The position numbers and the translations under genes were made by a program. This document shows positions 42,221 to 51,228 of a DNA stretch of 64,000 nucleotides, one piece after another. The notes beneath the pieces are model-generated. The model made no database searches. It was not told the origin of the DNA and saw only the letters and a program-made list of their open reading frames with translations. Positions within the stretch are counted from its first letter, which is position 1. Every line of letters begins with the position of its first letter. Source of the stretch: Peribacillus sp. FSL E2-0218 (GTDB taxonomy: Bacteria; Bacillota; Bacilli; Bacillales; DSM-1321); the NCBI RefSeq assembly GCF_037992945.1, contig NZ_CP150304.1, forward strand, positions 2,111,501-2,175,500, written 5' to 3'.

Positions 42221-43333
42221 ATGGCAACAATTAAAGATATTGCCAAACAAACGAATTTATCCGCTTCTACCGTGTCGCGAGTCTTAAATCATGATGAAAC
42301 ACTTTCTGCTTCACCAGAAACGAAACAAAGAGTTTTCCAGATGGCCAGAGAATTAAATTATCGGACGGTCAAAAGCAGGCGCATGCAAAATCTGGTCCAT
42401 CAAAAAGAAGCAGGTAAAACAGGAGATACAAAAATTGGAATGGTACTGATTCAGTCACAAAAGGAAGAAGCAAAAGATCCATACTGGCAGTCCATTCGGG
42501 AAGGCATTGAAAAAGAAAGTGCCGACAGGGGAATCACTTCGTTAAAGTTAATACGGCTTCAGCATATGGTCAAAGCAAAAGATGATCTTTCAGAACTGGA
42601 CGGATTAGTTGTGGTTGGACGGATAGACACACAGATTCTTGAATCAATTTACGAATATAACCGCAATATTGTTCTTATTAACCAAGACGCGCATAAAGAT
42701 CAATTCGATTCAATCATCTTTGATTACGAAAAAGCAGCCAGCCTGGCGATGGATCATCTGGGTGATTGTGGGTACAAGCGAATTGGCTATATTGGAGGGA
42801 CAGAACGAATATCCGTCGAAGAAGCACAGGCATTGAAGAAGAAGGTTTATATACCTGACGCGCGCAAAACCGTTTATGAAAGCAAAATGAAGGAGCGAAA
42901 TGCCTATGATCGGGATTTACTGTTTGTAAAAGAATATTCCATTCACTCCGGCTACGATTTAATGAAAGGTGCGGTTGGAAAGGGCAGCTTGCCAGAAGCA
43001 TTTTTTATCGCGAGTGACTCAATGGCAATTGGTGCCATAAGAGCGCTTCAGGAGGCAAATATCCGTGTTCCGGATGATGTAGCAATCGTCAGTTTTAACG
43101 ATATCGAAATGGCCCAATTTACAACACCGCCGCTGACAACCGTGAAAATCCCCACGGAAGAAATGGGCCGGTTTGGCGTCAAAATGATGCTTGATAGGTT
43201 AGAAGGCCGGGAAATGCCTGTAAAGATTATCGTTCCAACCTCTTTAATTGTCCGGGAGAGCTGCGGTGTAAAAATGAAGAAGCTGGCAGAAAATCATCCA
43301 CTAAAAGATATTCATTTGGAGGGAAATCCATGA
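42221..43333 (+). CDS. melR: LacI-family regulator of the mel locus
   Basis: 370 residues. The LacI helix-turn-helix is at 1-25 (ATIKDIAKQTNLSASTVSRV), followed by an effector domain of the GalR/MsmR branch (AFFIASDSMAIGAIRALQEA; PDDVAIVSFNDIEMAQFTTPPL). Its last codon overlaps the binding-protein gene by 4 bases (ATGA). Gene order melA-lacI-binding protein-permeases resembles the B. subtilis melREDCA locus, with melA moved to the front. It probably binds the TAAAATTTACTAAA sites. Confidence 0.9.
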   Translation: MATIKDIAKQTNLSASTVSRVLNHDETLSASPETKQRVFQMARELNYRTVKSRRMQNLVHQKEAGKTGDTKIGMVLIQSQKEEAKDPYWQSIREGIEKESADRGITSLKLIRLQHMVKAKDDLSELDGLVVVGRIDTQILESIYEYNRNIVLINQDAHKDQFDSIIFDYEKAASLAMDHLGDCGYKRIGYIGGTERISVEEAQALKKKVYIPDARKTVYESKMKERNAYDRDLLFVKEYSIHSGYDLMKGAVGKGSLPEAFFIASDSMAIGAIRALQEANIRVPDDVAIVSFNDIEMAQFTTPPLTTVKIPTEEMGRFGVKMMLDRLEGREMPVKIIVPTSLIVRESCGVKMKKLAENHPLKDIHLEGNP

Positions 43334-44595
43334 AAAAACGAATGGTATTATCCGTACTTTCTATATCAGCATTGATTGCACTGACAGCCTGTGGAAATAA
43401 CAGCGTGGATAGCGGAGGAGAAAGTGGCGGTCAAGTTAAATTGACACTTATGTCCACGGCAACGGTAAAAGCGGACATGGATACGTTTAAAGAAATCGTA
43501 GCGGATTTCGAGAAAGAAAACCCAAATATTGATATTGAAGATACATACCCAGGGGACGGTTACGAAGACCTTGCACGCGTTAAAATGGCAGCGGATGACA
43601 TGCCTGACCTATTCGACACGCACGGGTGGGCAAAAAGTCGGTATGGGGAGTACACTGAAGATTTAGGTGATATGGAATGGGCAGCAAACTTGGATCCGGC
43701 GATGAAGCCTATTTTGACGGACGATGAAGGAAAACTTCACGCCTTTCCAATTAACCAGGCTCTGGACGGATTGTCTTACAATAAAACCTTGCTAGATGAA
43801 TATGGCATTGAAGCACCGTCTACATTCGATGAATTCATGGAGGCACTTGAAGCCGTTAAAGAAAAAAGTAATGGAAAAGTCGTTCCATTTTGGTTGGGAG
43901 GGTCTGATAAAAGCCAATTTGGCCAATATTTTGATCAATTTTCAACACCGCTCCTTATCACCGATAAAGAAGACAGCTATAAAAAAGAGCTTTTGGACGG
44001 GTCCTTTGATTGGTCCAACTACACGTATCTTCCTGAAAAGCTGAAAGAAATGAATGATAAGGGATTGTTGAATAAAGACGTGCTGACAGCCCAATTAACA
44101 CAGGGTCCAGAATTGATGGCACAAAATAAAATTGCGTTTACGATGCTGAACGGTTCTATTGGCCGTGAAGTAACGAAGCTGAATCCGGAATTGAAAGTTG
44201 GCACCATGCCGGTTCCCGCTATTCATCCCGGCGATTCACCTAGCTGGATCGGGGGAGAACGACTGACGCTTGCCGTATCGAAAAAATCGGAACATCTTGA
44301 AGAAGCAAAGCAATTTATCGAGTATATTGCCCAGCCGGAAGTAGCGAAAAAATTCGCGGAAGGAACGTCTCTTCCATCAGCGTTGACAAATGTAGAAGCA
44401 GACAATTACTTTGCGGAATTTTATAAACAATATGAAGGAACACAGATTCAGCCTTATTTTGATCGCATGTATTTGCCAAGCGGTATGTGGGATCCGATGG
44501 GCTCAACGGGACAAGAACTAATTGCTGGGACGATGGAGCCCGAACAGGTTTCTGAAAAAATGGCACAGGAATACACACGGTTAAGAGGTAAATAG
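43330..44595 (+). CDS. melE: Melibiose/raffinose-type substrate-binding lipoprotein
   Basis: 421 residues with a lipoprotein signal (lipobox LTAC, Cys21) and the family 1 solute-binding fold (MADDMPDLFDTHGWAKSRYGEYTEDLGDM). It binds an alpha-galactoside outside the cell. Its start overlaps the regulator stop, so expression is coupled. It is separated from the permease genes by a 68-base gap containing competing hairpins, which could let the cell make more binding protein than permease. Confidence 0.9.
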   Translation: MKKRMVLSVLSISALIALTACGNNSVDSGGESGGQVKLTLMSTATVKADMDTFKEIVADFEKENPNIDIEDTYPGDGYEDLARVKMAADDMPDLFDTHGWAKSRYGEYTEDLGDMEWAANLDPAMKPILTDDEGKLHAFPINQALDGLSYNKTLLDEYGIEAPSTFDEFMEALEAVKEKSNGKVVPFWLGGSDKSQFGQYFDQFSTPLLITDKEDSYKKELLDGSFDWSNYTYLPEKLKEMNDKGLLNKDVLTAQLTQGPELMAQNKIAFTMLNGSIGREVTKLNPELKVGTMPVPAIHPGDSPSWIGGERLTLAVSKKSEHLEEAKQFIEYIAQPEVAKKFAEGTSLPSALTNVEADNYFAEFYKQYEGTQIQPYFDRMYLPSGMWDPMGSTGQELIAGTMEPEQVSEKMAQEYTRLRGK

Positions 44596-44605
44596 CAGCA
44601 TTTGG

Positions 44606-44656
44606 AAAAGGAGCGGACACCAGCTCCTTTTCTCCAATAGCTTAGAAAAAGGAGCT
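44606..44656 (+). promoter_or_regulatory. Competing hairpins between melE and melD
   Basis: Segment 1 AAAAGGAGC (44606-44614), segment 2 AGCTCCTTTT (44622-44631) and segment 3 AAAAGGAGCT (44647-44656). Segment 2 can pair with 1 (9 bp) or with 3 (10 bp). Segment 3 contains the ribosome-binding site of melD. This could limit permease synthesis relative to the binding protein. Confidence 0.55.
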
Positions 44657-44663
44657 GTATAAA

Positions 44664-45593
44664 ATGGCTGTAGTGCTGACGAAGGCAGCTGAAAAAACGA
44701 AAACGACGAGTCGAAAAATGAAAAAAACCCGGCGGGAATCTTCACTGTGGTGGATGTATCTGCCTAGTGCCCTGATTGTGTGTTTGTTTATTATCTATCC
44801 ATTCTTGGACGGCATCAGGATCTCATTTACAAACTGGAACGGATTCTCACAGACGTATGACTATGTTGGGCTTGATCAATATAAGCGGATGTTTGCCGAC
44901 CCTGATACATGGCTAGTGGTGAAAAATACATTGCTTTTTGGCATTGGCAGCACGATTTTACAAAACATCGTTGGACTAGGATACGCTCTATTGCTCAATC
45001 ACAATTTAAAAGTGCGATCCTTTACGAGAACGATCATTTATTTGCCTGTTATTATCAGCCCACTTATTATGGGGTACATCTGGTATTTCTTCTTTGCATT
45101 CCAGGGCGGTGCGTTAAACGATATTATGATGTTTTTTGGCAAAGAGCCAATAAACGCACTCGGCAATCCAGCGGTCAATCCTTACATAATTGTATTCGTT
45201 AACACATTCCAGTTTGTTGGTATTGCGATGATTATTTATCTTGCTGGTTTGCAAAGCATTTCAAAAGATTACTTTGAAGCAGCGGATATTGATGGGGCGA
45301 CTGGCTGGCAAAAGTTTAAAAACATTACCATTCCTCTATTAATGCCTTCAATCACGATTAATATCGTACTGAACATTATCGGCGGATTAAAACTGTTTGA
45401 TGTAATCGTTGCATTGACGAACGGCGGTCCGGGAAATGCATCTCAGTCGATGTCGACATTTATGTATAACTTGTATTTTTCAAGACAGGATGCGGGTTAC
45501 GCCGCAACGCAAGGGATATTAATGGCGCTGATTATTTTAGTCATCAGTATGGCTGCGCTTTTCTACTTTAAACGAAAAGAGGTTGAAGCTTAA
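44664..45593 (+). CDS. melD: Alpha-galactoside ABC permease (MelD/MsmF type)
   Basis: A 309-residue CUT1 permease. A Lys-rich N-terminal tail is followed by six helices and the EAA loop (YFEAADIDGATGWQKFKNITIPLL). The AAAAAGGAG site before the ATG lies within a potential hairpin arm. It is coupled by a one-base stop/start overlap to the next permease. It imports the sugar bound by the melE product. The ATPase is not encoded here and is probably MsmX. Confidence 0.9.
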   Translation: MAVVLTKAAEKTKTTSRKMKKTRRESSLWWMYLPSALIVCLFIIYPFLDGIRISFTNWNGFSQTYDYVGLDQYKRMFADPDTWLVVKNTLLFGIGSTILQNIVGLGYALLLNHNLKVRSFTRTIIYLPVIISPLIMGYIWYFFFAFQGGALNDIMMFFGKEPINALGNPAVNPYIIVFVNTFQFVGIAMIIYLAGLQSISKDYFEAADIDGATGWQKFKNITIPLLMPSITINIVLNIIGGLKLFDVIVALTNGGPGNASQSMSTFMYNLYFSRQDAGYAATQGILMALIILVISMAALFYFKRKEVEA

Positions 45594-46423
45594 TGGGGCA
45601 ACTTTCATCACGGACGAAATGGTTGCTGACCGCACTGGCGCTGTTAATCACTGCGTTTCACCTGATCCCATTTTATATTTTGATTACGACGTCCTTAAAA
45701 AAGACGGGCGATTTTACATCCAAATGGTCTTTTCCCGATTACTTTGACACAGAAAACTTCGCGCTCGCGTGGGAACATGCTAATCTGGGGAATGCATTTG
45801 TAAACACGGCAATCATTACAATCCTCTCTGCCGTGCTTCTCATCTTTTTCGGCTCCATGTCAGCATATGCACTGGCAAGAAGAACTACAAAGCTAAACAA
45901 ATACATGTATTTTCTATTTGTCGGGGTTATGGTTATCCCCCCACTGACAGCACTTGTTCCATTGTACCGACTTGTTGTCGATATCGGGCTCATGAATACG
46001 CATTTGGTTGCGATTTTAAACAACGTCGCCGCCTTTATGCCATTGACGATTTTCTTATATGCAGGTTTTATCCGCTCAACCATTCCCAAAGAATTAGAAG
46101 AAGCCGCAAAACTAGACGGCGCCAGCACGCTAGGTGTATTTTTCAAAGTGGTATTTCCACTTTTGAAACCGATTACAGCAACAGTGTTGATCATTTCATC
46201 CGTATACATTTGGAACGACTACCAATTTGCGATTTTCTTCCTTCAAGATTCAAGTGTGCAGACATTGACCGTTGCACTTGCAGGCTTCTTTGGACAGAAT
46301 GCCAGCCAGCTCAACCTCGTTGCTGCCGCCGCTTTAATGGCGTCGCTTCCTATGGTGATCGTATTCCTATTTCTGCAGAGGTTCTTCGTCGAAGGACTTG
46401 CGGCTGGAAGTGTAAAGGGATGA
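45593..46423 (+). CDS. melC: Alpha-galactoside ABC permease (MelC/MsmG type)
   Basis: A 276-residue CUT1 permease with six helices and the EAA loop (LEEAAKLDGASTLGVFFKVVFPLL). Second membrane subunit of the mel importer; last gene of the operon and followed by a terminator. The pattern of binding protein, two permeases and no ATPase matches B. subtilis mel/msm systems energised by MsmX. Confidence 0.9.
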   Translation: MGQLSSRTKWLLTALALLITAFHLIPFYILITTSLKKTGDFTSKWSFPDYFDTENFALAWEHANLGNAFVNTAIITILSAVLLIFFGSMSAYALARRTTKLNKYMYFLFVGVMVIPPLTALVPLYRLVVDIGLMNTHLVAILNNVAAFMPLTIFLYAGFIRSTIPKELEEAAKLDGASTLGVFFKVVFPLLKPITATVLIISSVYIWNDYQFAIFFLQDSSVQTLTVALAGFFGQNASQLNLVAAAALMASLPMVIVFLFLQRFFVEGLAAGSVKG

Positions 46424-46429
46424 TCGTTC

Positions 46430-46459
46430 AGGTCCGGTTTTATAACGGGCCTTTTTTTG
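46430..46459 (+). terminator. Terminator of the mel operon
   Basis: AGGTCCG pairs with CGGGCCT (one wobble) and is followed by seven Ts. Confidence 0.8.
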
Positions 46460-46645
46460 TTGAACACCCCCACCTCGAAAACCTACTGTTTCCTTGGATT
46501 ATCAAATCAGGTTTTTTAATTGAACTAGATGTGCGTCTTTACGAGCGCAAGCACTGTATCCAATGATTTTCCGATTATAAAGGTCGACAAATACATAGGG
46601 TATTTATGCTATAATTCCCAATATAAAAGATTGGAGAGAGAAACA

Positions 46646-46819
46646 ATGAACTGGGTAGACTTCATGGCACTTTCTGGTATACTATTTTATTTAATTCCAA
46701 TAGCATTTATTGCTTGGTTTTTAATCAGCTTTATCAAAACTCAAAAGGAAAGAAACACTTTACTAAGAGACATTTCGTTAAAGTTAGATAATTATAAAAT
46801 GGCCAAAAAGGAACAGTGA
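46646..46819 (+). CDS. Small membrane protein, DUF4083-like
   Basis: 57 residues: one long hydrophobic segment (GILFYLIPIAFIAWFLISF, about 10-28) and a charged helical tail (TQKERNTLLRDISLKLDNYK). GGAGAGAG precedes the ATG. It fits the short Bacillus DUF4083-type membrane proteins, whose role is unknown. It has its own small transcription unit. Confidence 0.65.
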   Translation: MNWVDFMALSGILFYLIPIAFIAWFLISFIKTQKERNTLLRDISLKLDNYKMAKKEQ

Positions 46820-47039
46820 TAAAAATACTCTTTCTTTTTCATTGTTCATTTTATTATTTCTGACAAAGTTGCTTGCCGTTTGGATATTGGTTTATTTAAC
46901 TAGCGTGAATATACTAAGTATTAAACGCTGCTCCCTTTTATTATAGATGAATCCCTGAAGTAATAATTCCGTATTGTTGAAATGGAAACAAAAACTCCAT
47001 ATAATATGGGTAATGCACCATCGGGCGGGAGGACAGGCC

Positions 47040-47510
47040 ATGAACAAAGAGGAACAGTTCATAATCGGTTTCAGGGAATTATATAACAAGATGGTTTGGC
47101 TTAATAAAGATAAGATGGAAGAGGGCCTCAAGGGTTATAAGCCTTCAGAAGTACATTGCATCGAATATATTGAAAAGAATATAGATTCCAACGTGACAAA
47201 ACTTGCGGAGTCCTTTTATATGACTCGCGGTGCCATAAGTAGGTTGACTAAGAAGCTCATAAAAAAAGGCCTTATCGAAAGCTACCAGAAGTCGGATAAC
47301 AAGAAAGAAATTTATTTTAGGCTTACTGAGCAAGGGAAGGAAGTTTATAAAATCCATGAGGAGCTGCACAAAGAATTTCAAGAGCGGGATAAAGGTGTAT
47401 TTGAACAGGTAACCGAGGAACAATTTGACAGTATGCTAAGCTTCTTGGAAAAGTATAACAGCCATTTGGATGCAGAAATAAAAAAACAGGATCTTGGTAT
47501 TAAGTCTTGA
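47040..47510 (+). CDS. MarR-family regulator of the adjacent efflux pump
   Basis: 156 residues from the ATG at 47040 (GGGAGG upstream; the longer frame from 46974 has no site). Winged helix-turn-helix with KLAESFYMTRGAISRLTKKLIKKGL and a wing at SYQKSDNKKEIYF. A terminator follows, then a promoter with two operator-like repeats and an MFS exporter gene. It most likely represses that exporter and releases on drug binding. Confidence 0.88.
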   Translation: MNKEEQFIIGFRELYNKMVWLNKDKMEEGLKGYKPSEVHCIEYIEKNIDSNVTKLAESFYMTRGAISRLTKKLIKKGLIESYQKSDNKKEIYFRLTEQGKEVYKIHEELHKEFQERDKGVFEQVTEEQFDSMLSFLEKYNSHLDAEIKKQDLGIKS

Positions 47511-47535
47511 TAAATTTGAACAAGGGAATGAAATC

Positions 47536-47576
47536 AAAGGCAGCCCAACTCTACGGAGAACGGGTTGCCTTTTTAT
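47536..47576 (+). terminator. Terminator between marR and the MFS gene
   Basis: AAAGGCAGCCC pairs with GGGTTGCCTTT (one mismatch/wobble), tail TTTTA. Confidence 0.75.
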
Positions 47577-47584
47577 TACTGTTA

Positions 47585-47639
47585 TTTTGTTGACAGGGAA
47601 ACAAAATAACGTTATTGTTTTGTTGACGAGGAAACAAAA
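47585..47639 (+). promoter_or_regulatory. MFS promoter with two tandem inverted repeats
   Basis: TTTTGTT-8 bases-AACAAAA occurs twice (47585-47606 and 47618-47639), 33 bases apart. The promoter TTGACA (47590-47595), 17-base spacer, TATTGT (47613-47618) is embedded in and between them. Binding at both would block RNA polymerase, as expected for the upstream MarR. Confidence 0.75.
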
Positions 47640-47665
47640 AGATAACTGTCGAGGAGAATATCCAA

Positions 47666-48889
47666 ATGTCCAAATTCAGATCACACAATGAACGGAATAC
47701 AGAACGAACCATCAATAAACACGCTTTGATATTCGGTCTTATCTCTGTGTTTCTTTGCGGGATAGGCTTCAGTATCATAATGCCTGTCGTTCCATTTTTA
47801 GTGCAGCCTTATACAAGCAATCCGGGAGAACAAGCTATAGCCGTAACGCTTCTGACCTCTGTATATGCCGTTTGCGTGTTTTTCGCGGCCCCCGTACTTG
47901 GAGCTTTGAGCGACAAATATGGCCGCCGTCCAATGCTATTGGTTTGCCTTTTTGGTTCCGCAATCGGGTATATAGTTTTCGGATTGGGCGGAGCTTTATG
48001 GGTGTTGTTTGCTGGGCGCATAATAGAAGGTATAACAGGCGGAAGCATAAGCACGATCTTCGCCTATTTTGCAGACATCATTCCTCCAGAACAGAGAACC
48101 AAATATTTTGGATGGGTAAGTGCGGTTGTTGGAATGGGCACCGTCATTGGCCCCGCTCTAGGCGGATTTCTTGCCAAGTTTGGTTATTCTGTACCCATGT
48201 ATTTTGGAGCCATAATAACATTATTGAATGTTGTTTATGGAATCTTATATATGCCTGAGAGCCTTGACAAAAATAATAGACTGAAAGAGATTCCCTTTGT
48301 AAGGCTGAATCCTTTTACACAGCTGGTGAACGTACTTTCCATGAAAAACTTAAAAAGGCTGCTGGTCTCAGCGTTCTTGCTTTGGATCCCCAACGGATCT
48401 TTACAGGCAATTTTTTCACAATTTACCATGGACACTTTCAGTTGGAAGCCTGCACTAATCGGACTTATGTTTTCAATCATGGGCTTCCAGGACATCATTT
48501 CGCAAGGTTTCATAATGCCAAAGCTTTTGAAAACATGCAGTGATAATCAGATAGCCATCCTTGGAATGGTTTCGGAGATCATAGGCTACAGTTTTATTGC
48601 ACTATCTGCATTATTTTCATTCTATCCTCTTTTTATTGCGGGGATGTTTATATTTGGGTTTGGTGATTCGGTCTTCGGTCCTTCATTCAATGGGATGCTC
48701 TCGAAGTCTGTCGATTCCAGTGAACAAGGAAGGATTCAAGGAGCCAGCCAATCTATTCAGGCTTTCGCAAGAATGATTGGGCCTCTCATTGGCGGTCAAA
48801 TCTATGTAACATTTGGTCATGCTGCACCCGCTTTTATGGGGATGATCCTTATAGCAGCGGCAATAGCGGTTTTGCATAAGGGTACGTAG
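47666..48889 (+). CDS. MFS multidrug/tetracycline-type efflux transporter
   Basis: 407 residues with twelve helices of the DHA1 (TetA-like) group. The loop 2-3 motif is GALSDKYGRRPMLL, and the helix 5 motif C region contains GWVSAVVGMGTVIGPALGGFLA, typical of drug:H+ antiporters. GAGGAG precedes the ATG. It is controlled by the MarR-bound promoter described above. It likely gives resistance to an antibiotic or toxic compound; the compound is unknown. Confidence 0.88.
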   Translation: MSKFRSHNERNTERTINKHALIFGLISVFLCGIGFSIIMPVVPFLVQPYTSNPGEQAIAVTLLTSVYAVCVFFAAPVLGALSDKYGRRPMLLVCLFGSAIGYIVFGLGGALWVLFAGRIIEGITGGSISTIFAYFADIIPPEQRTKYFGWVSAVVGMGTVIGPALGGFLAKFGYSVPMYFGAIITLLNVVYGILYMPESLDKNNRLKEIPFVRLNPFTQLVNVLSMKNLKRLLVSAFLLWIPNGSLQAIFSQFTMDTFSWKPALIGLMFSIMGFQDIISQGFIMPKLLKTCSDNQIAILGMVSEIIGYSFIALSALFSFYPLFIAGMFIFGFGDSVFGPSFNGMLSKSVDSSEQGRIQGASQSIQAFARMIGPLIGGQIYVTFGHAAPAFMGMILIAAAIAVLHKGT

Positions 48890-49060
48890 GCGTATAGGTA
48901 AATTGCCATCATTGTCTAACTTAGTGCAGCCGATTCATGATCCACTAATGGCGGGAGGCACCCTCGATACTGAAAATTAATGATTGGAGTTTCCTGCCCA
49001 TTTTAGTTGCTTGTCTTTGCTTGTAAACTTCTTCTGTGTAATACACTCTTTTGCCGATAG

Positions 49061-49106
49061 AAAAACAGCCGCTAATCATATACGATTAACGGCTGTTTTT
49101 TCCTTG
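49061..49106. terminator. Bidirectional terminator
   Basis: A long stem, AAAAACAGCCG.TAATC against GATTA.CGGCTGTTTTT, with a 6-base loop. It lies between the convergent MFS and diguanylate cyclase genes. Confidence 0.8.
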
Positions 49107-49116
49107 CCTCATTTAA

Positions 49117-50697
49117 CTAACTGGGTCTCTCCATAATTGTGGAGCCTTTTTTATTATGGACATGTACTTGATTACGACCAGCTCGTTTTGCTGAGTATAA
49201 AGCTTCATCTGCTTTATGTAAAAGCTGATGTAGTGTTTCCCCTGTCCCGAACGTTGCCTCGGAAACCCCGCAGCTTATTGTAACAGAAATCATCTCATCA
49301 GCAGTACTTAAAGGATTTGTCTCTATAAACCTACGCAACTGATTAGCTAAGGTTTCGCCTTCTGATACCGTCCCCTTCAGTGCAAGCACGAACTCTTCAC
49401 CGCCATAACGAGCAAAGAGAATATCTTCACTCAATTGCAATTGACAAGCGCTTACTACATGTTTTAGTAATTGATCACCAACATTATGACCATAAGTATC
49501 ATTCACTCTTTTAAAATAATCTATATCAATTAAAATGATCGTAAATGGCAGGGAAACCTCTTTTGCTGGAGGAAACACTTTCTCGCATTTTTCAAAAAAT
49601 GCCCGACGATTATAAATTTGTGTAAGCTCATCATGATAAGCTAGATGCTCTAATTTCATCTGCAGTCTTTTAAGCTCCGTGATATCCGTGAAAATAATCA
49701 ATGAGCCTACAATATTACCAAGATGCAATGAAGAAGTACGAACTTGATAAATATGTCTGGAATGATCGATAGCTAATTCTATTTCACAAGTAAACGCATT
49801 ATTCCCTAACTTTAAAGGAAATGAGTCTCCTGATGTTAGTTTGAACCAAATCTTAGCAAAATCCATACCAAACAAGGATTCATTCAATTTTGGAAACATG
49901 CTTTTACACGCTTTGTTAAACTCAATTAAACGATAGGATTCATCCAATACAATAACACCATCATTGATACTATTGAAAATCGTATCTTTTGCGATGGGCA
50001 TGAGAGTAAACATACGTGATGAGCTAATGGACCATAAATATAAAAGCGAAGAAATCCATAAAACCATTGGTACTGGATCGAATCCTGGGGGAGTTAATCC
50101 AAGTAAGTATATAAAAGCTGTTAGCATAGGGAGAAATTGGCCACAAATTAACGAGAATATTTGCAGTCGATAAATCTTGGCCGTCTCTTTCCAGTGAGAG
50201 AGTAATAGTAAAAAAGCTACAAACATACAAGCAAATGTGAAAACACCATGAATCATATACCATATTCCTATCTCTTGGTGAATATATGGAGCTCCCAAAG
50301 CTGGGTCAATTTCAAATATTCTATAATGAAAATGATGTAAATCATTCGTGGCAACCATTATTAAACTAATAAAAGGGATAGTAAGAAGAAAAACACCCAT
50401 TTTTCTTGTGATTTTTATTCCTAGATACTGCATGATAAACATTAAACCTAAAGGTGGAGAAAAGGGCATGCCAATATATTCAATGATCGTCCAGAACTTT
50501 ATTTGTTCAAGTGTTGTCGCCATTAAGCAAAAAGCAGAAGCGAAACAATATATCGTAATGGAAGCAGAGTAAAGAACAAAAAAATTAGCAATATTGGTAT
50601 AGTTATATCGCTTGAAAAAAACAAATAGGCATAAATACAAATTAAGTACTCCTGAGGTACAGATTACAGTAATAAAAGCAGTCAATTGTGAATTCAC
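49117..50697 (-). CDS. Diguanylate cyclase: 7TM sensor-PAS-GGDEF
   Basis: 526 residues from the GTG at 50697 (GGGG 9 bases upstream); an ATG five codons earlier (50712) has no ribosome site. Layout: N-terminal seven-helix histidine-kinase-type sensor (about 1-215), PAS-like domain (about 225-335; DGVIVLDESYRLIEFN), coiled linker, and GGDEF domain (about 345-510) with active-site ARYGGEEFVLAL. It makes cyclic di-GMP, probably in response to a membrane or ligand signal, and so affects motility and biofilm. No RxxD inhibitory site is obvious by eye. Confidence 0.87.
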   Translation of the reverse strand: MNSQLTAFITVICTSGVLNLYLCLFVFFKRYNYTNIANFFVLYSASITIYCFASAFCLMATTLEQIKFWTIIEYIGMPFSPPLGLMFIMQYLGIKITRKMGVFLLTIPFISLIMVATNDLHHFHYRIFEIDPALGAPYIHQEIGIWYMIHGVFTFACMFVAFLLLLSHWKETAKIYRLQIFSLICGQFLPMLTAFIYLLGLTPPGFDPVPMVLWISSLLYLWSISSSRMFTLMPIAKDTIFNSINDGVIVLDESYRLIEFNKACKSMFPKLNESLFGMDFAKIWFKLTSGDSFPLKLGNNAFTCEIELAIDHSRHIYQVRTSSLHLGNIVGSLIIFTDITELKRLQMKLEHLAYHDELTQIYNRRAFFEKCEKVFPPAKEVSLPFTIILIDIDYFKRVNDTYGHNVGDQLLKHVVSACQLQLSEDILFARYGGEEFVLALKGTVSEGETLANQLRRFIETNPLSTADEMISVTISCGVSEATFGTGETLHQLLHKADEALYSAKRAGRNQVHVHNKKGSTIMERPS

Positions 50698-51012
50698 GGT
50701 TATAAACCCCATTTTGAATAAAACTTTATCCTAAATGTAGCATACATGAAAATAAATGGGGAGATTTTGTAGAATAACTTCTTTATAGCGTTATTGTTAA
50801 AAAAGGGGATTGTTTAGAGGACGTAGCCAACAGACTACTAATCCTAGGGATCCTATTTCTTGTGATGACTTCCCGTCAAATCTGGATTATTCTACTCTAT
50901 CGAATCAAAGTCAGATAGATACGATAATCATTTTCTTAGTAAAAAGGAAATGGTTTTCAAAAAAACGTGATTACCGCTATTGGGAATATGAAGGTTATAT
51001 AAAACAGACTAT

Positions 51013-51055
51013 AAAAATGCAGAGGATACATGACAAAATGTGCCCCTGCATTTTT
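51013..51055. terminator. Orphan terminator-like hairpin
   Basis: AAAAATGCAG pairs with CTGCATTTTT, with inner pairing. No convincing gene precedes it on either strand within about 300 bases; the region 50713-51228 otherwise shows nothing I can support. Its right arm and the following AGAGAAAGCAAT resemble the terminator region at 12147-12176. Confidence 0.5.
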
Positions 51056-51228
51056 AGAGTAGAGAAAGCAATGATACACGTAAGAATTGGCTTACTTTAC
51101 ATATACTTTGCAAGCCAGTCAAATCATGATTGTTGGTTCAGTGGTGATTGTGATATTCCTGTAACAAACATTTTCTACAATGGATGTGAAGTGGAAGACT
51201 TCAAAAAACAAGTTTAGGAGCGAACCTA

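Noticed and set aside
46210..46566. A 118-codon frame overlapping the melC 3' end
   Set aside because: It lies in another frame of a clear permease gene and passes through the operon terminator.
50810..51217. A 135-codon plus-strand frame upstream of the GH5 gene
   Set aside because: It starts with TTG without a good site, runs through a strong terminator hairpin and contains no motif.
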